Shown here piece by piece: positions 45,684 to 58,201 of a stretch of DNA of 64,000 nt. The position numbers and the translations under genes are program-made. The notes beneath the pieces were generated by a model. That model did no database searches, had not been told where the DNA came from, and was given only the letters and a program-made list of their open reading frames with translations. This DNA is from Defluviicoccus sp. GTDB taxonomy: Bacteria > Pseudomonadota > Alphaproteobacteria > Rhodospirillales > Defluviicoccaceae. Each line of letters opens with the position of its first letter. Position 1 is the first letter of the stretch. The stretch spans positions 1 through 64,000 of the forward strand of contig JARSSM010000020.1 of NCBI GenBank assembly GCA_029624735.1, written 5' to 3'.

Positions 45684-47099
45684 CTACTCGCCGGCCTTCT
45701 TAAGGAGTGCCGCGCCCTTGCGCTGCGCTTCGGCGAACAGGACGGCGACGGCACACGACGCCAGTCGGGTCCGCGCGCTGTCGGCGCGGCTGGTCAGTAC
45801 GATCGGCGCCCGAACACCGACGACGATCCCGGCGGCCTCGGCATTGGCCATGAATGTCAGCTGTTTGGCGAGGATGTTGCCGGCTTCGAGATCGGGGACG
45901 ACCAGGATGTCGGCCTTGCCTGCGACCGGCGAGACGATGCCCTTGGTGCGGGCGGCCTCCTCGTCGATGGCGTTGTCGAAGGCGAGCGGCCCATCGAGGA
46001 TGCCGCCGGTGATCTGGCCGCGCTCGGCCATCTTGCACAGCGCCGCGGCCTCGATCGTGGACGGGATCTTGACGGTCACCGTCTCCACCGCCGACAGTAT
46101 GGCGACTTTCGGCTCGGCGATCCCGACCGCGTGCGCGAGCTCGATCGCGTTCTGGACGATGTCGCGCTTATCCTCGAGCGTCGGCATGATGTTGATGGCC
46201 GCATCGGTGACGATGATCGGCCGCGCGTAGGTCGGCACCGCGATGAGAAAGCAATGGCTGAGGCGGCGCTCGGTCCGCAGGCCAGCCTCCTTGCGCAGCA
46301 CCTCCGACAGCAGCTCGTCCGTGTGCAGGCTGCCCTTCATCAGCATTTGCGCTTCGCCGGTGCGCACGAGGCCGACCGCGATCTCGGCGGAGTGGTGGCT
46401 GTGGTCGGCCGGCACCAGCGGATAGGAGCCGAGGTCGATCCCCGCTTGCGCCGCAAGCGTGCGGATCTTCTTCTCCGGGCCGACCAGGATCGGCGTGATC
46501 AGGCTGCGCGCGGCGGCGTCGATGGCGCCGCGCAGGGCATCTTCGCTGCAGGGATGGACGACCGCGCACGAGGACGGCGGCAGCCCATCGCACATCCTGA
46601 GGAGCTCAAGGTAGCGGTCCTCCCGGCGCAGCTGCACGGTCGGCATGTCGCGGCGCGGCAGGCGGATCTTGCTGCGCGGCGCTTTGACGGTGCAGGTGCC
46701 GGTGATCAGAGGTTCGCCCCTGGCATCGGAGAGACGGCAATCGAGGACGACCTCGCAGGTTGCGGCGTGCTTCTCCTTCACGGTGACGGTCGCCGTGACC
46801 GGTTCGCCGACCGGGATCGGGTGGTGCATCTGCATCGTGGCGCCGGTGCTGATGGAGCCCAAGCCCGGCAGGCGCGAGCCTGCGAGCGTTCCGAACAGGC
46901 TCGCACCCCACATCGTGTGGCCGGCGCCGAGCGCGAACATTGAGCTGTTGGCCGGCCCGGGATCGAGGTCGATGAGGTTCAGGTTGCCGGTCACCGCCGC
47001 CCAGGTCTCGATGTCGTCGTGACGCAGTGCGCGGCTGATGCTGGCACTCTCGCCGATTGCGATCTCATCGAAGGTCCGGTTCTCGATCATCTCGACCAT
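45684..47099 (-). CDS. Bifunctional MaoC-type enoyl-CoA hydratase / phosphate acyltransferase
   Basis: 471 residues. Residues 1-140 form a MaoC hot-dog domain (NRTFDEIAIGESASISRALRHDDIETWAAVTGNLNLIDLD and AGHTMWGASLFGTLAG). From about 155 a phosphate acetyl/butyryltransferase domain follows (AVVHPCSEDALRGAIDAAARSLITPILVGPEKKI, GGILDGPLAFDNAIDEEAARTKGI and VVPDLEAGNILAKQL). With AckA it can run acyl-CoA to acyl-phosphate to acid plus ATP. The fused hydratase domain suggests hydroxyacyl- or butyryl-type substrates as well as acetyl-CoA, but this is inference. Confidence 0.93.
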   Translation of the reverse strand: MVEMIENRTFDEIAIGESASISRALRHDDIETWAAVTGNLNLIDLDPGPANSSMFALGAGHTMWGASLFGTLAGSRLPGLGSISTGATMQMHHPIPVGEPVTATVTVKEKHAATCEVVLDCRLSDARGEPLITGTCTVKAPRSKIRLPRRDMPTVQLRREDRYLELLRMCDGLPPSSCAVVHPCSEDALRGAIDAAARSLITPILVGPEKKIRTLAAQAGIDLGSYPLVPADHSHHSAEIAVGLVRTGEAQMLMKGSLHTDELLSEVLRKEAGLRTERRLSHCFLIAVPTYARPIIVTDAAINIMPTLEDKRDIVQNAIELAHAVGIAEPKVAILSAVETVTVKIPSTIEAAALCKMAERGQITGGILDGPLAFDNAIDEEAARTKGIVSPVAGKADILVVPDLEAGNILAKQLTFMANAEAAGIVVGVRAPIVLTSRADSARTRLASCAVAVLFAEAQRKGAALLKKAGE

Positions 47100-47130
47100 G
47101 CGAGCGTCCCTTTATATCGCGACGGCGTGA

Positions 47131-47505
47131 TCACGCCGTCGCTGTGTCCTCGGCCGTGAGCCAAGCGATTGCCTTGTCGCGCTGGGACGGGGGAAAGCGG
47201 CGCACGGTCGCGGCGCGAAAGACGTCGGCGATGCGCGCCTGCTCGTCCTCCCATTTCGGTTCGGCAACAATGGCGATCCGTACCACCGAAGCCCAGCTTT
47301 TCATGCCGAACTGGGTTCCGACCGACTTTGCGCCTGCCTCCCATCCTTCGAGCTCGCTCCAGTCAAGCAGGATGAAATCGCGCCGTTCGTCGTCCAGCAG
47401 CGGCCCGATCGCTTCGGCGCAGTGGTCGATTTCGGCCTCGGAGATCATGTTCGCCATCTTGAGCGCGATCACCCGGTCTTTCGTTAGCGGCAATACCTCG
47501 ATCAT
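47131..47505 (-). CDS. STAS/SpoIIAA-like domain protein
   Basis: 124 residues from the ATG at 47505 with an AGGAGG site. The alternation of strands and helices (MIEVLPLTKDRVIALKMANMISEAEIDHCAEAIGPLLDD, then FILLDWSELEGWEAGA and GMKSWASVVRIAIVAEPKWEDEQARIADVF) matches the SpoIIAA-like/STAS family. Such proteins often bind small hydrophobic ligands or regulators. It lies 31 bases upstream of the MaoC-Pta gene on the same strand, so a role in that operon is possible. Confidence 0.85.
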   Translation of the reverse strand: MIEVLPLTKDRVIALKMANMISEAEIDHCAEAIGPLLDDERRDFILLDWSELEGWEAGAKSVGTQFGMKSWASVVRIAIVAEPKWEDEQARIADVFRAATVRRFPPSQRDKAIAWLTAEDTATA

Positions 47506-47733
47506 AACGTCCCTCCTCACCTTGGCCTTATGTTGGCGCGTCCGCGAACATTAGAAAAAAGCGTGCCTGCGAACAACGGTTCCCCTTGAGCGAGGGAGGG
47601 CCGAGCGCGCGGCGGCGATGGCGTTGCGGGCGTGGGCGCGGGTCGTTTGCGCGGGGCGGACCCTACCACGGCGGTACGGCTGCACTACATAGACGTGTGT
47701 GAGGTTTTCACGAGCGGGGATCGGAGAACGGCC

Positions 47734-48399
47734 ATGCGGATATCGCTGTTCAAGCAGCGCAGCCTGCCCTCGGCGGCCGAGGCACTCCCCGGGCGCAGTG
47801 TCGAGATGGCAGTGCCCGGCCAGCATTACGTCTTGGGGACGCCGCTCCGGCCGCCGTTCCCAATCACCTGTGAGCAGGCGGTCTTTGGCTTGGGCTGCTT
47901 CTGGGGGGCCGAGCGGCGCTTCTGGACGCTGCCGGGCGTCTTCACGACAGCCGTGGGCTATGCCGGCGGTCACACGCCCAATCCCACCTATGAAGAGGTC
48001 TGCTCGGGCCGCACCGGTCATGCCGAGGTGGTGCTCGTCGTGTTCGATCCCGCCGTGACCAGCTACGGTCAGCTCTTGAAGTGCTTCTGGGAGAGCCACG
48101 ATCCAAGCCAAGGCATGCGCCAGGGCAATGACGTCGGTACCCAGTACCGCTCGATCATCCTGACCCACGGGCCGGCCCAGCGCGACCACGCGGAAGCGAT
48201 CCTTCGCGTCTACCAGTCGCGGCTGAGCGCGGCCGGTGGCGGCGCGATCACTACCGAGATCGCCGATGCCGGGCCATTCTATTATGCCGAAGCCTATCAC
48301 CAGCAGTATCTGGCCAAGAACCCGGGCGGCTATTGCGGTCTTGGCGGCACCGGCGTGAGCTGTCCGGTCGATGCGCTCACGACGGCCGATGCCTCTTGA
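47734..48399 (+). CDS. msrA: Peptide-methionine (S)-S-oxide reductase MsrA
   Basis: 221 residues; the ATG at 47734 follows a GGAGA site and is preferred to an upstream in-frame start. It repairs S-methionine sulfoxide in oxidised proteins. The catalytic motif [11 protein letters not shown] lies near residue 55; [28 protein letters not shown] and [24 protein letters not shown] (recycling cysteines) are canonical. The N-terminal 45 residues are the longer form found in several proteobacteria. Single gene, divergent from the STAS gene. Confidence 0.96.
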   Translation: MRISLFKQRSLPSAAEALPGRSVEMAVPGQHYVLGTPLRPPFPITCEQAVFGLGCFWGAERRFWTLPGVFTTAVGYAGGHTPNPTYEEVCSGRTGHAEVVLVVFDPAVTSYGQLLKCFWESHDPSQGMRQGNDVGTQYRSIILTHGPAQRDHAEAILRVYQSRLSAAGGGAITTEIADAGPFYYAEAYHQQYLAKNPGGYCGLGGTGVSCPVDALTTADAS

Positions 48400-48641
48400 T
48401 CAGGCGACCGCACTGAGCCACTGAGGCGGGCCACTGGTGTTTGAACCGGACGGCGGGTGTGGCCGGCCCGGCAACGAGCGCGCATTTCCGAGCCAAATAC
48501 TGCGATTGGGGAGTTGACGCGGCCGTGCAAAGACGGCATGGATGCCGCCGCCTCGGCGAGGGCGAGCCGTTACCGAGGGACGCGTGACGGCGCCTGCCTG
48601 CCGGCATGCAGGTGTCAAATCGTGCTGTGGGTTGGATCGTG

Positions 48642-48815
48642 ATGCGAAAGAAGCAACGGATCTTCATTCGCCGCCGCCAAGGCAACCGCCGGACGGTGCT
48701 GCTGGCCACCTTGGTGTTGCTCGGCCTGGCGATCTGGGCAGGCACGGCGCAAGACCCGCAGCTGCCGCCGATCTACCTGAAAGCGGCCCCGGTCGACACC
48801 GAAGCCGGCCGCTGA
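48642..48815 (+). CDS. Possible small single-pass membrane protein
   Basis: 57 residues from the ATG at 48642 (in-frame ATG also at 48606). Strongly basic start MRKKQRIFIRRRQGNRR, one membrane helix (TVLLATLVLLGLAIWAG) and a short proline-containing tail (TAQDPQLPPIYLKAAPVDTEAGR). The topology is sensible for a small inner-membrane protein, but there is no recognised family and the ribosome site is weak. Between msrA and the convergent amylase gene. Confidence 0.45.
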   Translation: MRKKQRIFIRRRQGNRRTVLLATLVLLGLAIWAGTAQDPQLPPIYLKAAPVDTEAGR

Positions 48816-48898
48816 ATTCACCCTCCTGAAGCCTTTATCCCTACCTGCTTTGCGCGCGCGACATAAGCGCTCGCGCCTTATGGCTTGAGCGCCCGTCT

Positions 48899-51058
<2,160 letters not shown>

Positions 51059-51345
51059 CGGGAGTCCTTGAGGTGTCGCGGCGGGCACGGTGCGCAGGCA
51101 ACGGCAGCGGCGGGAAGCGCTACCCTAACCGGCTTTCACGCCGCAGCCAACCCATCGGCGGGTTCTCCCGGGCAGAGGATGGCCGGCCTATGCCGGCAAT
51201 GACGACAAAAGGGACGCATCTCTCCCCAAGAAACCACGTCATGCGCGGGCCCCAAAGCCTCTTAGTTACGGTCTTGGTTGACAAGATGCACTGGACATGG
51301 GCATTCATATTTCAACTCGCGGAGACATTCAAGATGGGGGCCAAT

Positions 51346-51789
51346 ATGCGTCGTTTGGTAATTTTCGGTTCGATCTTAATGCTGCTTGGCTGTGCAACAA
51401 CACATGAAGGAGCTCAACTCGTTGATGAGCAAATTTGGAAAATAAAGATTGGTGTGACAAAAAAAGATCAGATTATTTCTCTGTTTGGTCAGCCTCAGCA
51501 GCAGGGCATGGGGTTCATAGCGCCGGTGCCTCCAGATACCAATAACCCAACCTACACTAATAGAATTTCTGTGGAACGCTCTAATTCGCCGCGGGACGGA
51601 GAGACCCTAATTTACGTAGATGCAACTAAAGTAATAAAGGGGTTTGGGCTCGTTGGCTATTCCGAGAGATCGCTCAACGTCTATCTCGCCAAAGGCGTCG
51701 TCTCGGAGTGTATTCTTGCAAGCACACATTTCGGGCAGGAAGGTAGTTCTCGCCAGGAGCAGCGATGCGGCCAGCCCGCGAACGATTAA
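51346..51789 (+). CDS. Small lipoprotein with SmpA/BamE-like features, A+T-rich
   Basis: 147 residues from the ATG at 51346 (an ATG at 51334 adds four). A lipoprotein signal peptide (MRRLVIFGSILMLLGC, Cys16) is followed by an SmpA/OmlA-like pattern (IWKIKIGVTKKDQIISLFGQPQQQG) and a short C-terminal domain with two cysteines. The coding sequence is clearly A+T-richer than everything around it, with codons such as AAA and ATT, suggesting recent transfer. Function unknown; lies next to the hicBA remnant. Confidence 0.75.
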   Translation: MRRLVIFGSILMLLGCATTHEGAQLVDEQIWKIKIGVTKKDQIISLFGQPQQQGMGFIAPVPPDTNNPTYTNRISVERSNSPRDGETLIYVDATKVIKGFGLVGYSERSLNVYLAKGVVSECILASTHFGQEGSSRQEQRCGQPAND

Positions 51790-51896
51790 CCGGCGAGCGG
51801 TGTGTTGATCCACGGAGTGCCGTGGGAGACGACGGTGCTGGCGATGCGGATTGAGGCGATCCCACCTGCCATCGTGATGGGAAGGACAAGCCGTCG

Positions 51897-52100
51897 ATGA
51901 AGCTCAAAGTCATCGTCCACGAAGCCGAAGAGGGAGGCTACTGGGCCGAGGTCCCGGCCATACCAGGCTGTGCCACCCAAGGTGAGACCTTCGAGGCGTT
52001 GCTGAACAATCTTTACGAGGCTGTGGAGGGCTGCTTGTCAGTCGATGTCGTCCCGCCCTCGGCCGGCGCCGGGACCAGAGTGGTCGAAATCGCCGTATGA
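51897..52100 (+). CDS. hicB: HicB-family antitoxin
   Basis: 67 residues, matching short HicB antitoxins: MKLKVIVHEAEEGGYWAEVPAIPGCATQGETFEALLNNLYEAVEGCL, the partly degraded RNase H-like fold that caps the HicA toxin. Its stop overlaps the start of the hicA remnant (ATGA), as in intact hicBA operons of this gene order. There is no C-terminal DNA-binding extension, so autoregulation would need the complex. With the partner broken, it may be a relic. Confidence 0.9.
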   Translation: MKLKVIVHEAEEGGYWAEVPAIPGCATQGETFEALLNNLYEAVEGCLSVDVVPPSAGAGTRVVEIAV

Positions 52101-52216
52101 AATCGATGAGCGGCAAGCAGCTATGCCGTGTCCTGGAACAACACGGCTGGCGGCTGCTTCGCGTCCACGGCAACACGTCGCTGAAGACCGGATTGCTGCG
52201 GCATCTCCTCTCCTGA
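52097..52216 (+). pseudogene. hicA: hicA toxin remnant with internal in-frame deletion
   Basis: 39 codons. The N-terminus MKSMSGKQLCRVLEQHGWRLLR and the C-terminal part VHGNTSLKTGLLRHLLS both align with HicA, but the two are joined directly: about 20-25 residues are missing, including the GSHHI segment with the catalytic histidine, and the last helix is cut short. The frame is open, so this is an in-frame deletion rather than a frameshift. It starts inside the hicB stop codon. It should be inactive as a messenger-RNA interferase. Confidence 0.82.
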
Positions 52217-52286
52217 CGCAGCTTCCGATCGACCCGTGCTGTCACATCCGGCGGATCACGCTTCGCTTTAGTTCCGTCCGCCGAGT

Positions 52287-53489
52287 TCATGCCGCGGGCG
52301 CGGTGGCACTCGGCAGCCACAGCCGGCCGCCTGGCTGCGGGGCCGGCACGCCCGTCGTGCCCGGCAGGCTGAGCGGCAACCCTTTCAGCGAGCGCACGGC
52401 CAGAAACGCGAACGCCTCCGCTTCCAGCGCATCGCCGCGCCAGCCGACGGCTTCAACCGGTGCCACCGGTGCCGCTACGGCGTCAGCGATCAACGCCGCC
52501 AGCACGCCGTTGTGGCGGCCGCCGCCGGCCAGCAGCCAACGCCGCGGCGGCAGCGGCAGCGGCAGGAAGGCGCGGGCGCGGCCGATTGAGGCTGCGGTGA
52601 AGGCCGCGAGCGTCGCCGCGCCATCGGCTGCCCCCAGCCCGTCAAGCTCTGCGAGGATGCCGGAAAATGCGTCGCGGTCGAGCGACTTCGGCGGCGGCTG
52701 GCGGAAGTAGGGATGCGCCAGCCAGCGATCGAGGCGCGCCCGGTCGGCGCGGCCGGCTTGGGCTAGGCGGCCGTCAGCATCGAAGGCTGCGCCGGTGGTG
52801 GCGCGCACCCAGTCATCGATCAGCGCGTTGCCGGGCCCGGTGTCGAAGGCCAGGATCGGCTGCTCCGGGCCAATCCCCGGACCTATCCACGTGATGTTGG
52901 CAACGCCGCCCAGGTTCACGACCGCGAGCGGCTTTTCAAGGTCAGTCGCCAGGGCCTGGTGATAGAGCGGCACCAGCGGCGCCCCTTGGCCGCCCGCCTG
53001 GACATCCGCAGTCCGGAAATCGGCGACCACGGGGAGGCGCAGCCGGTCGGCCAGGCGCTGCGGATCGCCGATCTGGATCGTTTCCCGATGCTCCGGATCG
53101 TGCCAGACCGTCTGGCCGTGAAAGCCGATCACGTCGATGCCCGCCGGTCCGGTGCCCGCACCGCCCGCGCGCGCGAGCAGTGTCTCGACCGCGTCCGCAT
53201 GGCGATCGGTCAACGCTTCGATGATTGCCTGCCACGACGGCTGCGGCCGTTGGCTCAGGCAGGCGCGTAGCTCGGCACGGAATGCGGGACTGTAGGGCAG
53301 CGTCAACGCCGGGCCGGAGGCGGTGGCGCGGGTGCCGTCGGTTGTCAGCAGCGCAGCATCGACACCGTCGAGCGAGGTGCCGCTCATCAGGCCGATGGCG
53401 GTGAGCGGTTGGCGCCCGGCCTTGGCTTGAAGCGCGTCCGCACGCTGATCGGCGGCCGATGCGGCGGTTGTCGTGGTGCTCGTGGCCAT
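52287..53489 (-). CDS. anmK: Anhydro-N-acetylmuramic acid kinase
   Basis: 400 residues from the ATG at 53489. It phosphorylates and opens 1,6-anhydro-MurNAc from cell-wall turnover, giving MurNAc-6-phosphate. ASKHA-fold motifs: IGLMSGTSLDGVDAAL at the N-terminus, VIGFHGQTVWHDP, VNLGGVANITWIG, FDTGPGNALIDDWV and LAGGGRHN near the C-terminus. Divergent from tyrS with 44 bases between starts, a common arrangement in alphaproteobacteria. The N-terminal 30 residues are an Ala/Thr-rich extension. Confidence 0.96.
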   Translation of the reverse strand: MATSTTTTAASAADQRADALQAKAGRQPLTAIGLMSGTSLDGVDAALLTTDGTRATASGPALTLPYSPAFRAELRACLSQRPQPSWQAIIEALTDRHADAVETLLARAGGAGTGPAGIDVIGFHGQTVWHDPEHRETIQIGDPQRLADRLRLPVVADFRTADVQAGGQGAPLVPLYHQALATDLEKPLAVVNLGGVANITWIGPGIGPEQPILAFDTGPGNALIDDWVRATTGAAFDADGRLAQAGRADRARLDRWLAHPYFRQPPPKSLDRDAFSGILAELDGLGAADGAATLAAFTAASIGRARAFLPLPLPPRRWLLAGGGRHNGVLAALIADAVAAPVAPVEAVGWRGDALEAEAFAFLAVRSLKGLPLSLPGTTGVPAPQPGGRLWLPSATAPAA

Positions 53490-53533
53490 GCTAAAGCCGT
53501 TTCGCCTTTCCATTGCGCATTAGATCGCTGATC

Positions 53534-54802
53534 ATGACCTCGTTCCGCTCGGAGTTCATCCGCGCCGTCGTCGCGCGGCAATACCTGCACCAGTGCACCG
53601 ATCTGGCGGCGCTCGACGAGCGCGCAGCCGAGGGGCCGCTTGCGGCCTACATCGGTTTCGACTGCACCGCGCCCAGTTTGCACGTCGGCAGCCTGGTGTC
53701 GATCATGCTGTTGCGCCGGCTGCAGCAGGCCGGCCACAAGCCGATCGTGCTGATGGGCGGCGGCACGACCAAGGTCGGCGATCCGTCCGGCAAGGACGAG
53801 GCGCGCAAGCTGTTGAGCGATGCCGAGATTGCCGCCAACATGGCCGGCATCCGCCAAGTTTTTCAGCGCTTTCTCAGCTTCGGCGACGGCCCCACCGACG
53901 CCTTGATGGTGAACAACGCCGACTGGCTCGATACGCTCGCCTACATCGCCTTCTTGCGCGACTACGGCCGCCACTTCTCCGTCAACCGCATGCTGAGCTT
54001 TGATTCGGTGCGCCTGCGGCTGGAGCGCGAGCAGCCGCTGTCATTCCTCGAATTCAACTACATGGTGCTGCAGTCCTACGACTTCCTGGAGCTTTCGCGC
54101 CGCAATCGTTGCGTCTTGCAGATGGGCGGCTCGGATCAGTGGGGAAACATCGTCTGCGGTGTCGAGCTCGCCCGCCGTGTCAACGGCGACACCCTGTTCG
54201 GTTTGACCACGCCTCTGATCACGACCGCATCGGGCGCCAAGATGGGCAAGACCGCCGCCGGCGCGGTCTGGCTGTCGGGGGGAATGTTCTCGGCATACGA
54301 CTACTGGCAGTTCTGGCGTAACACGGATGACGCCGACGTCGGCCGCTTCCTGCGTCTGTTCACCGACCTCGATCTCGACGAAATCGCGCGCCTGGAGCGG
54401 CTCGAAGGCCAGGAGCTGAACGAAGCCAAGAGTGTGCTGGCGAACGAGGCAACCCTGCTCTGCCACGGCGCGGAAGCCGCAGTCGCCGCTGCCGAGACCG
54501 CGCGCCAGACCTTCGCTGCCGGCGGCATCGGCGATGACCTGCCGGTGACCGAGGTCGCCCAGGCGGAGCTGGCCGCGGGCATCCCGGCGTTCGAGCTGTT
54601 TCGCCGTGCCGGCCTCGCGGCGTCGAACAGTGAGGCGCGCCGGCTAATCAAGGGCGGTGGCGCGCGGCTCAACAACCAGCCGCTGGCGGATGAGACACGG
54701 ATCGTGACCGCAGCGGATGCCGGGCCTGAAGGCTTGATCAAGCTCTCCGCTGGCAAGAAGCGCCACGCCCTGGTCCGCCTTGCCGCCAGCAGCGGCGGCT
54801 AA
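53534..54802 (+). CDS. tyrS: Tyrosyl-tRNA synthetase
   Basis: 422 residues from the ATG at 53534. Class I synthetase: [22 protein letters not shown] (HIGH-type motif HVGS), [10 protein letters not shown], the tyrosine-binding [13 protein letters not shown] and [11 protein letters not shown], the KMSKS loop as KMGKT, and a C-terminal S4 RNA-binding domain (about residues 355-415, [28 protein letters not shown]). Length and motifs fit bacterial TyrRS of the TyrS type. Its stop codon overlaps the stop of the convergent YhdP-like gene. Confidence 0.97.
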   Translation: MTSFRSEFIRAVVARQYLHQCTDLAALDERAAEGPLAAYIGFDCTAPSLHVGSLVSIMLLRRLQQAGHKPIVLMGGGTTKVGDPSGKDEARKLLSDAEIAANMAGIRQVFQRFLSFGDGPTDALMVNNADWLDTLAYIAFLRDYGRHFSVNRMLSFDSVRLRLEREQPLSFLEFNYMVLQSYDFLELSRRNRCVLQMGGSDQWGNIVCGVELARRVNGDTLFGLTTPLITTASGAKMGKTAAGAVWLSGGMFSAYDYWQFWRNTDDADVGRFLRLFTDLDLDEIARLERLEGQELNEAKSVLANEATLLCHGAEAAVAAAETARQTFAAGGIGDDLPVTEVAQAELAAGIPAFELFRRAGLAASNSEARRLIKGGGARLNNQPLADETRIVTAADAGPEGLIKLSAGKKRHALVRLAASSGG

Positions 54803-57800
54803 GGCGCCGGTGCTGGTGGCGGTACGGCTGGGGAAGGTGCCGGCTCGCTCGGTGCCAACAAGTCGAACACCGCGAACAGGTGGCGCAGCACGCCGGGACC
54901 GACGATGCTTAACGGGTTGATCCAGATGTGTGGATCGCCCAAGGGGCCGCTGACCGCGTAGGTAGCGGCAAAAACGCCGCCGCCCGCTTCGCCGCCGGTG
55001 AACAGATCGCCGATCAGCGGCAACCGGCCGAGCAGCGAGTTGATGACGTAGAACGGCACGATCGTGCCCTTGACGTCGACGCGCTCGGTTTCGACCTCGA
55101 CCGTTCCCGATGCGGTCAGCCCGAGCGACGTGCCGTGCGCCTTGGCGTCGGTGAGCAGGAGGGTGCCGGCGCGCCAGGTGAACGGCGCATCGAGGGTGCT
55201 GAAGGAGATGCCCTCGCCGCGCAGGGCATCGGCAATGCCGGTCAGCGCCATGATGTTGAGGAGCCGCGCCAGGAGCGGCGCATTGACGATCTGGTAATCC
55301 TTGATGCGCAGCCGCCCGGTGAGCGGCCGCTCCGGCTCGGTGTCCGCATAGGTGCCGGTCATCGCGAGCCGGCCGCCGCGCAGGTCATCGAACAGCCCGA
55401 GCGCCTGCAGCGTCGTGCCCGCGTCCTCGGCCTCGACCGTGAGCCGACGGCGGCCGGCCGTATCCGGGCGCAACGCCACTGTAACGGCGCTGCCGTTCGC
55501 CACCTTGGCTGCTCCCCTCACCGGCGACCAGACACCCTTCTCGCGGACGGCGGTAAGCTGCACGGCGTCTAGCTTGCCGTTGGCGTGGAACCAAACGCTG
55601 TCGACATCGAGGGCGACATTGAGAGCGGCATCGATGGTACGATCGGCCGACGGCTGGGCGGCTGCGGGCTCGCGCTTCGAAGTTCCACCACCGCGCAGCA
55701 GCGGCTCGACATCGAGGCTGCGGCCGCCGACCCGGATATCCCAGCCTCCAGTCTCGGAGCGGGCAGCCGTTGCGACGGCGTCCGTCCGGCCAACCGCAAA
55801 GCGATCGATCTCGACCAAACGCACAGCGCCGACTTTGTCGAAGCCGGCCCGGGCGCTGATGTCAACGCCATCGCCGCGGCACGCCGCGTTCGGGATGCGG
55901 GTAAGCGTGTCCTTGAGGAGGACGGCCTCGAAGCTGCAGGTGGCAGGCGTGCCGGGCTGCTTGCTCCAGCCGGCCGGGGCCAGCGTCACGGCCGCCGCGG
56001 TCAGGTCCGCCGAGACCGCGATCTCGGTCGTTCCCGCCTGCCGCACGGTGAGATCGACCCGGCCGTCGAGCTCGCCGCCTCTCAAGAACCGGCTGACATC
56101 GGTGCCCGGCGGCAGCAGTGGCGCCAGCTTGGCCACTGCGACGCGTTCCGGGATTAGCGTCAATTTGGTCTTGACCGGCGCGCGGGCGCGGAAATCCTCC
56201 CGCCACGCGAGGTTGGCCGGGATCCCTGCCAGCGCCAGGGTTCCGTTCATGTCGAGACCGTTGTCGTTGACGCTGATGCTCAGGTTGGCGTCGGTAATCG
56301 CATGCCCGGCCACGGCCTGCTCAAGAATGCCGCCGGTCACCTGGCCGTGGACATCAACCGCGATCCGCTCCATCGGCAGATCGCGAAGGAGCGGGAACTG
56401 CAACTGCAGCCGCACCCGCGCATGGCCGCTGGCCTGCTCAGGACGGATGCCGACCCGGTCCGTGTAGCGCAGCGGCGGCCGGCTGATGAGGTCGAGAACG
56501 TCGCGAAACGGACCTTCAAGCGGGATGTCGATCGCGATCGCCTCGACCGGCTTGTCAAAATCGTGCAGGACGACCGTACCGCCGGCCAGGCTCAACCCCT
56601 GCGACGTGCCGCCCGCAAGCTCGATCGTGAGGCTGTCCAGGTCAAACCGTGCCGTTCCGTCGACGCCGCGCACGGCCGGCAGCGGCGGCAGGTAGGCAAC
56701 CGTCACATTGCGGGCGCTGAAGGTGCCGCTCAGCGCGTCGACGGCAATGCCCTCCGGCTTCAACACGAGCGCGGCTGTCAGGTCGGCGCGCTCGACCCTT
56801 CCGGCGGAGAGGTGGGCGACGCTCCAGGTGTAGCCGCCTGGTGCCAGCCGCGGCGGCCAGTAGCGGCGAAAGGCATCGACCGGCAGCCCTTCGGCGACGG
56901 CCTTGAGCTGTGCCTTGGGCGGCGAGGCCTGCCGGTCAGCCTCGATCGCGGCGGTGATCAGCGGTCCCGCGAGATCGAGCTCAAGATGCTCAACGGTGAC
57001 CTGCGCAGGTGTCGCCCGCGCGCGCGCCTTCAGCCGTGTCAGCGGGTAGCTGTGATCCACCGGCGGCGGCAGATGGACTTCATTGCCCTCGGCAAAATCA
57101 ACTGCAAGCTCGCGCAACTCGAAGGCTTGCGCCGAGAGATCGGCGCTGGCGGCAAACCGGCCGCCCTTCACCTTCAGCGCCTGCGCCAGTACCGGCTCTC
57201 CCAGCGCTTGCGCCAAGGCCTCGGTGAGCACGAGCTGGCCGGACTCGGCCGTCAGCTGCGCGTCGAGCGCCTGGATGACGCCGGCACCGCTCGCGCGGAA
57301 GCTCACGCTGCCGTGCAAGGGCAGGTCAACTGCTGCCAGCGGCTGCAACGGCGCTGCCGTGGCGGCGAAGCGGGCCGGGTTGAGCCCCTTGAGGCTCGCC
57401 TGCAGGTCGAGCGTGTCGGTTTCCGCCTTGAACGTTCCGAGAAGGTCGATGCCGCCGCTCTCGCTGCCCTCGATGGCGATCACCTGGGCATCGACGCTGA
57501 GGCCGCTGCCGGCCCGGCGAACGCCTGCGGTCGGGACGCGCGCACTCAGCAGCTGCCCGCCATCGCTATCGATCACGTCGAGACGGGCATCGGTGAGACG
57601 AATGTGGTTAAGGTAGCTGAGCGGTAGCGAAGGATCACGTTTGGAAGCAAGAAAACCGCCGAGCAGGGCTCCTTCCGCTTCCGTTCGGTCGACACCTGCG
57701 AGTGCGATCTGAAAATGGCCATCGGCGGCGCGGATCAGTTGCACGCTGGCACTGAAAACCTCGATGTCCTCGATGAGGAGTTTGCGCTCGACGAGCGAGA

Positions 57801-58089
57801 GCGGGCTGATGCCGATCTGCAGCGCGCCGGCCTGCGCAAGCGGCTTCTCGTCGGCGCTTGTTACCTGCACGTCGGTGAGGCGCACATCGATGCCGCGCTG
57901 CCGGCCGGCCCAGGCCAGGGTCGCCGACCCGACAGCAACGCGCACACCGGGCGCGGCGTCGGCGAGGGCGCCTTCCAGAACCGGCTTGAACGCCTCAAGC
58001 GATATCGGACCCTGCGCCAGACGGAGGGCTGCGCCCGCCGCCAGCAGGCTCGCCGCGACCACCAGCCCGGCCAGCGCCTGCGCCGCCAT
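54799..58089 (-). CDS. YhdP/AsmA-like large envelope protein (DUF3971)
   Basis: 1096 residues. One N-terminal membrane helix ([21 protein letters not shown]), then a long periplasmic region of repeating beta strands. The first part has [19 protein letters not shown] and [22 protein letters not shown] AsmA features; the C-terminal part has [25 protein letters not shown] and [23 protein letters not shown], typical of the YhdP/DUF3971 C-terminus. AsmA-like proteins form bridge-like grooves thought to move phospholipid between membranes (family knowledge). The true start may lie slightly upstream at a non-ATG codon. Convergent with tyrS. Confidence 0.87.
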   Translation of the reverse strand: MAAQALAGLVVAASLLAAGAALRLAQGPISLEAFKPVLEGALADAAPGVRVAVGSATLAWAGRQRGIDVRLTDVQVTSADEKPLAQAGALQIGISPLSLVERKLLIEDIEVFSASVQLIRAADGHFQIALAGVDRTEAEGALLGGFLASKRDPSLPLSYLNHIRLTDARLDVIDSDGGQLLSARVPTAGVRRAGSGLSVDAQVIAIEGSESGGIDLLGTFKAETDTLDLQASLKGLNPARFAATAAPLQPLAAVDLPLHGSVSFRASGAGVIQALDAQLTAESGQLVLTEALAQALGEPVLAQALKVKGGRFAASADLSAQAFELRELAVDFAEGNEVHLPPPVDHSYPLTRLKARARATPAQVTVEHLELDLAGPLITAAIEADRQASPPKAQLKAVAEGLPVDAFRRYWPPRLAPGGYTWSVAHLSAGRVERADLTAALVLKPEGIAVDALSGTFSARNVTVAYLPPLPAVRGVDGTARFDLDSLTIELAGGTSQGLSLAGGTVVLHDFDKPVEAIAIDIPLEGPFRDVLDLISRPPLRYTDRVGIRPEQASGHARVRLQLQFPLLRDLPMERIAVDVHGQVTGGILEQAVAGHAITDANLSISVNDNGLDMNGTLALAGIPANLAWREDFRARAPVKTKLTLIPERVAVAKLAPLLPPGTDVSRFLRGGELDGRVDLTVRQAGTTEIAVSADLTAAAVTLAPAGWSKQPGTPATCSFEAVLLKDTLTRIPNAACRGDGVDISARAGFDKVGAVRLVEIDRFAVGRTDAVATAARSETGGWDIRVGGRSLDVEPLLRGGGTSKREPAAAQPSADRTIDAALNVALDVDSVWFHANGKLDAVQLTAVREKGVWSPVRGAAKVANGSAVTVALRPDTAGRRRLTVEAEDAGTTLQALGLFDDLRGGRLAMTGTYADTEPERPLTGRLRIKDYQIVNAPLLARLLNIMALTGIADALRGEGISFSTLDAPFTWRAGTLLLTDAKAHGTSLGLTASGTVEVETERVDVKGTIVPFYVINSLLGRLPLIGDLFTGGEAGGGVFAATYAVSGPLGDPHIWINPLSIVGPGVLRHLFAVFDLLAPSEPAPSPAVPPPAPAP

Positions 58090-58201
58090 GCGGCCTGAGC
58101 GTGCGAGTGCCGACAGGGTTCCGTTCCTTCCCGATGACCGTTAATGTTGGGGCGCGAAAGCCTGCTGGGCCGCCATTTTTGTTTGTACTCAAGGATTGAA
58201 C

